Below are positions 18,901 through 27,200 of a stretch of 64,000 bases of DNA, piece after piece (the stretch's first letter is position 1; each line of letters starts with the position of its first letter). The position numbers and the translations under genes are program-made. The DNA lies in assembly GCF_036492425.1 (NCBI RefSeq), contig NZ_AP025292.1, positions 1,674,001 to 1,738,000 of the forward strand. Reading direction: 5' to 3'. The notes beneath the pieces were generated by a model. It made no database searches. It had not been told where the DNA came from and saw only the letters and a list, made by a program, of their open reading frames with translations. Source of the stretch: Persicobacter psychrovividus. GTDB lineage: Bacteria > Bacteroidota > Bacteroidia > Cytophagales > Cyclobacteriaceae.

Positions 18901-19620
18901 GACCGTGAAATGGCTTACTCAATGTTCTTGGCAGGTTTCGATGTGAAAGATGTTCACATGACCGACTTGATCGCAGGACGTGAGACTTTGGAAGATGTAA
19001 ACTTGATTGTTTTCGTTGGAGGTTTCTCTAACTCAGACGTTTTGGGTTCTGCCAAAGGTTGGGCTGGTGCATTCTTGTACAACCCGAAAGCCAAAGAAGC
19101 TTTGGATAACTTCTTCGCTCGCCCTGATACCTTGTCGTTGGGTGTGTGTAACGGTTGTCAGTTGATGATCGAGTTGGGATTAATTAACCCTGACCACGAA
19201 GAGAAAACAGCCATGCTTCACAACGAATCAGGTAAATTTGAGTCTGGCTTCGTGAACATGACCATCCCTGAAAACAATGCCGTGATGTTGAACAGCTTGT
19301 CTGGTTCACGTTTGGGTGTTTGGATCGCTCACGGTGAAGGTCAATTCTCTTTCCCTTATGCCGAAGAGTCGTACAACATCGTTGGTAAATATGCTTACGA
19401 GTCATACCCTGCCAACCCTAACGGTTCAGACTTCAATACCGCAGCGGTTGCTTCACACGACGGTCGCCACTTGGCAATGATGCCTCACTTGGAGCGCGCG
19501 ATCTTCCCATGGAACTGGGCACACTACCCTGCTTCTCGCAAAAACGACGAAGTATCCCCATGGATCGAAGCATTTGTAAATGCCCGCCAATGGGTTGAAG
19601 CACAAACCCAAGAGAAATAA
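15925..19620 (+). CDS. purL: Phosphoribosylformylglycinamidine synthase (large, glutaminase-fused form)
   Basis: The 1231-residue product is the one-chain FGAM synthase, which converts FGAR, glutamine and ATP to FGAM in purine synthesis. The FGAR-binding and ATPase core carries [46 protein letters not shown] and [20 protein letters not shown]. The C-terminal class I glutamine amidotransferase domain starts near 975 ([12 protein letters not shown]) and shows the nucleophile Cys in [11 protein letters not shown] and a catalytic His in [12 protein letters not shown]. Length is close to the usual 1230-1300. Codon use is strikingly biased to TTG (Leu) and CGT/CGC (Arg), unlike its neighbours. Confidence 0.97.
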   Translation: [1231 protein letters not shown]

Positions 19621-19644
19621 TACGAACGTATTTAACATAAATAT

Positions 19645-19681
19645 AAATCCCCTGCTTCGGATGAGGCAGGGGATTTTTTTG
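19645..19681 (+). terminator. Rho-independent terminator after purL
   Basis: AAATCCCCTGC and GCAGGGGATTT form a strong stem followed by a T tract. Its sequence is duplicated at 20688-20722, along with diverged downstream DNA. Confidence 0.9.
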
Positions 19682-19790
19682 TTTTTGGAAGGATGGCTTT
19701 CGTTTAGGGGAAGAATAATTATCGAAATATTCGAACAATCTTTTGATCAAGGTTTAGCATAGCTATATTATATAAATTAATATAAATCCA
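19645..19790 (+). repeat. Diverged direct repeat, copy 1 (terminator plus leader)
   Basis: This segment resembles 20688-20830. Both begin with the CCCCTGC...GCAGGGG terminator and continue with related A/T-rich sequence (for example GGGGAAGAATAATTATCGAA versus TGGGAATAAAAATTATTGAA, then an AATTATTCGAACAATCTTTT-like segment). Each copy sits just upstream of an AT-rich gene for an exported protein. Confidence 0.55.
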
Positions 19791-19814
19791 TTGATTAAGT
19801 TTAGATTCATAAAA

Positions 19815-20657
19815 ATGAAACAGATATTAGTCTTAACTATTTCCTTATGTATCTCATTTTCAGTAAAAGGCCAAAAAGCTCAAACTCCAAAGGTCAAAAA
19901 TATTTTTTGGGTTCAACCTAATAATGTTTCAAAAATTAATGGAGTAGCCTTAGGACCATTTAATAGTTCAAGCTGGAGTGATCATGACCATTTAATGGTA
20001 AATGGCCTTAATATAGAATTAATAGGCAATGGTTTATGGGGATATTTTCTTCCCCACCCATCGTTCCCTGAGACTAATTATAATACCGTAAATGGAATTA
20101 GTTTATCACCAACATATTTTGGGGGAACCAATAACGGGATAACCTTATCAGCACTCACAATAATGTCCAACATGAATGGATTAAATTTAGGGCTATTGTC
20201 TCGCGTCAATAACATGAGTTCTGGAATCAATTTTGGTTTTATGATGGTAAAGAGTGAAAAGATGAAAGGAGCTCAAATTGGATTTTTCACCAATGCAAGA
20301 GATGGTAAGGGGCTTTTTTTAGGGGGAATAGCAATGAGTAATAAAATGAAAGGAGTTCAAATTGGAATTTTTAACCATGTACAAAAAGGAAATGGTCTAT
20401 TTATTGGTGGGTTTGAATGTAGCGCTGATACATTGAATGGAGTAAGTGTATCAATGGTTAACCTTACCGATTCCACTCATAAAGGACTTCAAATAGGTCT
20501 TTTCAATTACGCTAATAGCTTAAACGGAACTCAAATTGGATTAATTAATTATGCAAAAGATGCGAAAATACCTTTCACATTATTTTTTAACAGAAATCGA
20601 AAAAAGAAAAAAGCACTTATTAATAGAGGTTCTGACAATGTCACAAGCCTTCCTTAA
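19815..20657 (+). CDS. LA_2272-type surface repeat protein
   Basis: From the ATG at 19815 the product has 280 residues. A TTG at 19791 gives a longer frame, but the signal peptide begins at MKQILVLTISLCIS. The mature part is a chain of degenerate repeats of the form NGxxIGLFN or KGVQIGIFN (for example MKGAQIGFFTNA, MKGVQIGIFNHV, HKGLQIGLFNYA, LNGTQIGLINYA). This matches the LA_2272-type surface repeat proteins of Bacteroidota and Leptospira. Function is unknown; surface exposure is inferred. The gene is AT-rich and lies between two diverged direct repeats. Confidence 0.75.
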   Translation: MKQILVLTISLCISFSVKGQKAQTPKVKNIFWVQPNNVSKINGVALGPFNSSSWSDHDHLMVNGLNIELIGNGLWGYFLPHPSFPETNYNTVNGISLSPTYFGGTNNGITLSALTIMSNMNGLNLGLLSRVNNMSSGINFGFMMVKSEKMKGAQIGFFTNARDGKGLFLGGIAMSNKMKGVQIGIFNHVQKGNGLFIGGFECSADTLNGVSVSMVNLTDSTHKGLQIGLFNYANSLNGTQIGLINYAKDAKIPFTLFFNRNRKKKKALINRGSDNVTSLP

Positions 20658-20687
20658 GAATCAAAAAAGGACTTTCTCATAGATATT

Positions 20688-20830
20688 AAATCCCCTGCCT
20701 CGAATGAGGCAGGGGATTTTTTCTATTTTTGGGGAATACCCTTCATTTATGGGAATAAAAATTATTGAAATAATTGAATAATTTTTTTTGGTTGGGTTGA
20801 TATGATTATATTAATTAATTCATTTTTAAG
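20688..20830 (+). repeat. Diverged direct repeat, copy 2, with terminator
   Basis: The segment starts with a terminator (TCCCCTGCC...GGCAGGGGA plus T tract, 20688-20722) nearly identical to the purL terminator. It continues with sequence related to 19682-19790. It ends the LA_2272-type gene and precedes the YARHG gene. Confidence 0.6.
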
Positions 20831-20893
20831 AAGATAAAGACAAAAACATTGGCAATCCATTTATTTTGTGATTCCATGTAAACCTAAAAGGAA

Positions 20894-22009
20894 ATGAAAT
20901 ACATTTTTTTGATTGTTCTAACCATTACCGCCCTTTTTGCAAAAGCCAATGACGGTGTGTTTTACGCATCAGGAAATCAGCTTATTCCTATCCAAGAAAC
21001 CGACATCAGTATAACAAAAGAGATACTTAAAATAGAACGTACAACTAACAATCAATTTTTAGTAACAGTCAACTACACCTTTAACAACCCGAAAGATCAA
21101 AAAGAACTCTTGGTTGGGTTCGAAGCACCATCCCCTGCTGGAGATGTTGATGGAACACCTAAGAATGGACAACACCCCTATATGACCGACTTCAAGGTTA
21201 TCTTTAATGGACAACCTCTTCCCTTCCAATCTTCTATCGTCCATACTGAAGAATATTTCAAAAATGGCCAAATTCAAGGCTTAACTGAACAAGAAGCTAA
21301 AGGAGATAACTTCAATAAAAATGAGCCTAATTTCTTCTATGTTTACCATTTTAACACAAAATTCAAGAAGGGAATAAATACCATTAAACACAGCTATAGA
21401 ATAGACATTTCAGCTCACTTCAATACCATATTTGAACTTCATTACCTTTTAACTCCTGCAACGCGGTGGGCAAATAAACAGATCGACGACTTTACCCTAA
21501 TTCTTGATTTAAGTGATTACTATGACTATCTAATTGAGCAAACATTTTTTACTGGTTTCCAAAATTGGACGGGGGCCACTAAAATACTTAATTCAAAAAA
21601 ACAATCATCCTTCTCTGAAATATCTAAACCAATAAGAGTAATCACGGGACATAATCCTGTTGTATTCAAACAGAAAAATTTCTCACCCAAAGGGGAGCTT
21701 GTTATTTACGCTACCACTGACATGGAATTCCTTATGTCAAAATCATTCGATCATACAACGATGGATATTCCGTTCAATGTGAAAAATTTCATCCACAAAT
21801 TTGAAACAAAAAATGAGGACTCATACAAAATCCTAAGAAATCTCCCTTTCGCTCGAAGAGGTTATGTCTTTAAAACACCCCTAATTCAACAATACTACGA
21901 AAAGCAAGAATGGTATACGGCGAACTCAAAATATAAAGCAAACATCAACCTTTTGACAGATACCGAGCAGAAATGGTTAAAGACACTGAAGCAAAAACAT
22001 CAATTATAG
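20894..22009 (+). CDS. Exported YARHG-domain protein
   Basis: The 371-residue protein has a signal peptide (MKYIFLIVLTITALFAKA). A beta-rich body (20-295) contains FLVTVNYTFNNPKDQKELLVGFEAP. The C-terminal module (about 310-367) has ILRNLPFARRGYVFKTPLIQQYYEKQEWYT and LLTDTEQKWL, a variant of the YARHG domain (FARRG replacing YARHG) found in bacterial extracellular proteins. The body resembles DUF4424-type proteins. Its role is unknown. It forms an AT-rich exported-protein block with its two neighbours. Confidence 0.75.
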   Translation: MKYIFLIVLTITALFAKANDGVFYASGNQLIPIQETDISITKEILKIERTTNNQFLVTVNYTFNNPKDQKELLVGFEAPSPAGDVDGTPKNGQHPYMTDFKVIFNGQPLPFQSSIVHTEEYFKNGQIQGLTEQEAKGDNFNKNEPNFFYVYHFNTKFKKGINTIKHSYRIDISAHFNTIFELHYLLTPATRWANKQIDDFTLILDLSDYYDYLIEQTFFTGFQNWTGATKILNSKKQSSFSEISKPIRVITGHNPVVFKQKNFSPKGELVIYATTDMEFLMSKSFDHTTMDIPFNVKNFIHKFETKNEDSYKILRNLPFARRGYVFKTPLIQQYYEKQEWYTANSKYKANINLLTDTEQKWLKTLKQKHQL

Positions 22010-22093
22010 ACATGGAATCAATTGCTTGTCTTTTTAAATTGAAATTTTCTAATTCAGAACACTTTTAGGCTATCAAATATTTTTGAACTCTCG

Positions 22094-22121
22094 GTAGGGA
22101 CGTTGCATCCAACGTCCCTAC
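22094..22121. repeat. Palindromic element GTAGGGACGTTG-N4-CAACGTCCCTAC
   Basis: This perfect 12-bp inverted repeat has a 4-base loop and is followed by a nearby CGAGG. Related copies occur at 32544-32570 and 56393-56420. It lies in the 307-bp spacer 22010-22316, where nothing else is evident. Confidence 0.75.
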
Positions 22122-22316
22122 TGCGAGGTTTGACTTTTGCAAAATCACCACTCTCCGTATAAGTAATACCTAAAATATCAAAATAACCTTTTGGGGACCT
22201 TCAAATATGACTAAATTAATATAACATATATTTTTGCCTAACAAAATTTGGTAATGTGTTGGGTTTATGGAAAATCGACCTTTCGTCTACCTATGATTCG
22301 GATAAAATCTTAAAAA

Positions 22317-22913
22317 ATGAACTCTAAATACACGATCCTATCAAATGTGATGTTAATTGGCCTATTCTTTATCCTCCGAGCTTCTATCATGAACTGGATA
22401 TTTTTATTTGTCCTACTCATTTTCATTGAGATAATATTTGTATTCGTATTAATTTACAGGTTAATTTTCAAGAAGTATAGAACATTCCATAACCTAAAAA
22501 TGACTGCCGTGCATATCTCTTTGATTGGGGCCATGTATTTCTCCATAGGTGATTATCTTTCAATAGGGTATCTTTCTATATACCATGCCAAAACAATCAA
22601 TGTATTTCGTACCTATCATTCGATCATGCCATTAGAGAATAAAGTTAGTGGCTCATGGATTGTTGAAGATTATTCTTTAAAAAACAACCTGACTACAAAA
22701 GACTATATTTCGCTTTGTGAAAACTTTAATAAACTTAATCCTTGTCAATATGAGAATGGGTATTGTTATGTTGAGTTTGGAGGATTCCTTAAAAATTCTG
22801 GTGGATATTATTTTAAACTGAATGCTGAACAAGTCCCTCCTTTAGGCTTAGGCTATTCGAGAATAAACAAAACGAAAAAACTAACTGATGCTTGGGGGCT
22901 TTATAACTACTAA
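22317..22913 (+). CDS. Unrecognised membrane protein
   Basis: The 198-residue product matches no family I recognise. Hydrophobic segments are at about 7-25, 27-50 and 64-85 (VHISLIGAMYFSIGDYLSIGYLSIY). The rest is soluble and presumably outside, with three cysteines (LCENF, NPCQY, GYCYVEFGG) and a Gly-rich GGFLKNSGGYYF segment. The gene is AT-rich, like the two genes before it, and is followed by the 156-bp repeat array. It could be a recently acquired gene. Confidence 0.55.
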   Translation: MNSKYTILSNVMLIGLFFILRASIMNWIFLFVLLIFIEIIFVFVLIYRLIFKKYRTFHNLKMTAVHISLIGAMYFSIGDYLSIGYLSIYHAKTINVFRTYHSIMPLENKVSGSWIVEDYSLKNNLTTKDYISLCENFNKLNPCQYENGYCYVEFGGFLKNSGGYYFKLNAEQVPPLGLGYSRINKTKKLTDAWGLYNY

Positions 22914-23002
22914 TGAAATATCATCATGTACAAAAATCGATAAATAACAATGGACTTTTAAAGGTTTATTTGAGTATTTTAAATGATCATTGAGGTCAGC
23001 CT

Positions 23003-23802
23003 ATCGCAAGTGTCCCATTCGTGATAACAACAATTAAACCCGCAACTAATCACGAAACGGAGTCTCGCGATAGAGAACCACTATTGATTTGTATAACAGC
23101 TGATCGGGTAAACCATAACCTTTTGTTAATTGAAGGGAATATGAGTTTCAAAAAATCTGTCGCGAGCGTCCCACCCTTAATAACAACAATTAAACCCGCA
23201 ACTAATCACGAGACAGAGTCTCGCGATAGAGGACCACTATTGATTTGTATAACAGCTGATCGGGCAATCCATAACCATTGGTAAATTGAAGAAAGTATGA
23301 GTTTCAAAAAATATGTCGCGAGCGTCCCACCCTTAATAACAACAATTAAACCCGCAACTAATCACGAGACGGAGTCTCGCGATAGAGGACCACTTGATTT
23401 GTATAACAGCTGATCGGACAATCCATAACCTTTTATAAATTGAAGGAAATATGAGTTTCAATAAAATCTGTCGCGAGCGTCCCACCCTTAATAACAACAA
23501 TACCCACAATTAACACGAGACGGAGTCTCGCGATAGAGGACCACTATTGATTTGTATAACAGCTGATCGGGCAAACCATAACCTTTTGTTAATTGAAGGG
23601 AATATGAGTTTCAATAAAATCTGTCGCGAGCGTCCCACCCTTAATAACAACAATTAAACCCAAAACTAACACGAGACGGAGTCTCGCGATAGAGAACCAC
23701 TATTGATTTTTATAACAGCTGATCGGGAAATCGATAACCATTGGTAAACTGAAGGAAATATGAGTTTCAATAATCCTGTCGCGAGCGTTCCGATCGTGAT
23801 GC
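23003..23802. repeat. Tandem array of five ~156-bp units with inverted palindromic motifs
   Basis: Five units with spacings of 156, 156, 151 and 156 bp are seen from motif CACGARACGGAGTCTCGCGA (or close variants) at 23051, 23207, 23363, 23514 and 23670. Each unit also has the opposite-orientation motif GCGAGCGTCCCACCCTTAAT about 40 bases before it; the sixth forward copy (near 23781) closes the array. The pair of inverted motifs gives each unit a potential hairpin. Between motifs lies conserved linker (ATAACAGCTGATCGGG and a TATGAGTTTCAA segment). Short open frames through the array are repeat artefacts. Confidence 0.9.
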
Positions 23803-23814
23803 CGACCAAGAAAA

Positions 23815-24225
23815 CTACAAGTGCAATTTAGCATTAATTGCACTCACAAAATCCTGCTCTCCTATTGGTTTGTTGATCAATTTCTTGACCATCGGATAGT
23901 CCTTTGATTTCCGAACATCGGAATAACTTCTGCTGGTGGTGAGTAAAAAAATGCAAACATCAATCGGGTATTCTTCTTGCATCAAGCGCAATTCGTCCAA
24001 TACATCCCAAGCCGACATCCGTGGCATATTTATATCCATGAAAATTAAATCAGGGAGTTCTCGCTTGGTCAGCAAAATATCTTTCAACTCGTTAATTAAA
24101 TCCTCTCCGTTTAAAAGTGTGACAATATCCCCATCAAAGCCTGTTTTCTTTATCACGATGGAATGATAAAAATTATCTGCTGGGTTATCATCCACCAGAA
24201 ACACACTTCTAATTAGATCATGCAT
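23815..24225 (-). CDS. Single-domain CheY-like response regulator
   Basis: The 136-residue receiver domain has the acidic pair in FLVDDNPADN, phospho-acceptor Asp in LIFMDINMP, the Thr in LLTTSR and Lys in LINKPIG. No output domain is attached. It starts 8 bp inside the end of the upstream hybrid kinase gene (overlap 24218-24225), which indicates translational coupling, and it is the likely phosphate acceptor of that kinase. Such single-domain regulators in Bacteroidota often follow PAS kinases related to phytochrome-type kinases. Confidence 0.93.
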   Translation of the reverse strand: MHDLIRSVFLVDDNPADNFYHSIVIKKTGFDGDIVTLLNGEDLINELKDILLTKRELPDLIFMDINMPRMSAWDVLDELRLMQEEYPIDVCIFLLTTSRSYSDVRKSKDYPMVKKLINKPIGEQDFVSAINAKLHL

Positions 24226-27200
24226 TATTTATATATTTAGGTAAGGTGAAAATAAAGGTACTTCCCGTTTCACCATCTGACACTACGCTTATTTTTCCTC
24301 CATGCGATTCAACAATTTTCTTACAATAAGCCAAACCAATGCCTGTCCCCTCATAGTCTGCTCGATTGTGTAAGCGCTGAAAAATCATAAAGATTTTTTC
24401 GTGATATTTTTCTGCTATTCCAATGCCGTTATCCTTTACAAACACTTCAACATAGGAGGCATAATTCTTCACTTCAATTTGTATTCGAGGGTAAACATCT
24501 GTTTTTCTGAACTTGATGGCGTTATTCAATAAGTTCTGAAAAAGTAACTTTACCTCAATCCCGCTCCCCCAAATAATAACTGAGGATTCGGGGTAAATAA
24601 TCCTTGCCTGAGTTTCAGCAATCGTCAAAGAAAGGTCCGATTCAGCCTCCTGAATCATTTCCACCAAATCCACTTCTTCATAAGCGCGTTTACGCCCAAT
24701 TCGGGAATGTTCCAACAATCCCTGCACCTGATCGCTCATTCGGGCAGAAGCCTGATCAATAAAGGAAAGGTATTGCTTAAGTTCGGCATTATCAGCTATA
24801 TCTTCATTTTTTTCTATTAATTTTGCAAAATTAATAATGGTACGCAAAGGTTCTTGCAAATCATGCGAGGCGATATAAGCAAATCTTTCCAGATCTGCAT
24901 TCGAACTTTCCAGCTGTGTTTTGGCTTCTATAATTTCCGTAATATCAGTACTGATAATATAATATTCCTGGATATGACCTCCTACAATGACAGGAGAAAT
25001 CACATTGGTATAATGCTTCACCCCATATAGACGATGATCAAAATGATGATCAAAGGTGAAGTTTTGGCCTGTCAAATTGACTTTTTTGAAAAGAAAAGGC
25101 AAATCTACAATCTGTAAATCCTCTACCACTTCTAAAAAGTTCAGGCCCATTAAATGCCGCTGATTATTATTCCAGATATTTTTATTGCAAAAAGAAATGC
25201 GTCCGTGCAAATCTACCGTCGTGAAACAGGTAGAGGTCGCAGAGATCAAAGAGGACAGCTTTTTCTCCTTTGCCTGCACCTTATTTTGCTCCTTTTTAAG
25301 TTCATCTATATCAATAAAAGTAACAACAACTCCTTCCGCTACACTATATTCGTTAATACTTGGGCAAACCTTACGTAGGTACCATTTTTTGTTTTCTAAC
25401 TGAATTTCGTCTTCATAAACCTCCCTCGACGAAATAATGCCATACAAGAAGGATCGCAATCCCAAAGCTTTATGCAAAGCGGCCAAATCCTCGTAACACC
25501 TGCCCAAATCCGATTTCTGAATCCCGAAAAACTGCTCCATCAGTGGTGAGTAACGCTTGATCTCCAGTTCCCCATCCAGAAAAACCGTCCCGATATTACT
25601 GTTCCGCATCAGGCTCATCATATCGGAATTCAGCTGCCGAAGCTCCAGATTCTGATCATGGAATTCAGAATTCACGGTCATCAGTTCCGCATTCAGGCTT
25701 TGTAATTCTTCATTGGCGGTCTGAAACTCCTCATTGGACAGTAATAATTTTTCGTTGACCTCATGTAATTCCGTGGAAGCCTTTTGTGCCTCCTTTCGGA
25801 TAATGTCAGCACTCAACTGGGTTTCAAACAACTCATCCCTCAATACTTGATGCATGTAATCTCCATGCTTATTGAGGTCCATTGCTGCCACACTGTTTTT
25901 ACTTAATGTGGTTGGCATAATACAAATGATAAAACTCAATAGTTTACCATCATTAAAAAATGCTTTCAGGTAGATGTCCGTCGCCTGATGGTTAATCATG
26001 GCGTGAGTAATAAATTTCTGGTCCTCCTCTTCGCTCAATGCCTCCAACTGCAAAAAGAGGATTTCAAGTAAGTTCGGAGGGAAAAAGTGATTGATTTTCT
26101 TCCCAGGAAAAAATTTAAAATTCGGGAAATATTCCTGAAAAGAGTTATTAAACTTAATTAATTCAAAAGAAGATGAAAAATAACTTATACCTACATTTAT
26201 AACTTTTGGAAACTCTTCCTGAAACCAATGATTTAACTTTTCATGTGCATCAATATTCAGCGTTTCTATATATCTGTCCAGTAATTTGTCTTTATCAACA
26301 GGCTCTCCTGTCGGGTTATGGTTCACCCCTTCCACCCTATAGAGTTCAAGCCGCTTAAAGATTTTACGCAAAGTTTTAAAGCCACCCAAAGGCTGAGCTA
26401 AAAAGCTTTTATCTTCTACGCTCATATAAAAATAAGCCCCCTTTTTTAGGGCAAATTCCAGCGATTTTACGGCAAACTGATATTGAACCGCAGGCATTTT
26501 GGATAACTTAAAGTTACATACCACGGCATCCAGATTGCTCAAAGGCGCATCAATTCCCAACTGATTGGTGTTGAAAAATAGCGTGGAGGCCACCTCTTTC
26601 TTTAGGATTAACCGATGTCTTCCAAAGGCAAAATAGTCCTTGAAATCTGAAATATTCAGCCCTAAAACATCCTGACTATAAAGCTTATTCAGATTAACTT
26701 TAAATAACTTATCTGTATCATGATCTGAAATGAAGATCTTGTAATTAAGCGGGATTCGTCGACGTTGATTCGCCCTGTACATGGCAATGGCAAACTGAAA
26801 AATCACCCATGAATCTGTAATGCCCAAAATCCAGACTTTCATCTGGTGCCCTTCAAAATTCCTGAACCAATGATCGATCAGTGTTGAGAAATTATAACTG
26901 TTAATCTTATTCAGCTTGGCACAGGCGCGTTCCTTGATCAGGCGGCCAATAAAGCCCACCTCATCGGGGTGGCTCATTACATACTTTCTGTAGTTGGAGT
27001 TCACTCGGTAAGAGAGGCTTTTCTTACGCTCCTTTAGGCATCCCAATAACTCCTCAATAGTTACTCCCCCCTCTATACTGATTTCATCTATAATTATTTT
27101 AAGAAGATGAAGCAGTTCCAAATTCTCAGAATAACTGATCGAACGATCAACAATCCCCTGCCCTCGATGAACTTCCAGAAAGGTCATGATCTGCTCAACA

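Noticed and set aside
23021-23284. 87-codon gene in the repeat array
   Set aside because: The protein is itself two copies of the repeat unit, an artefact of the array.
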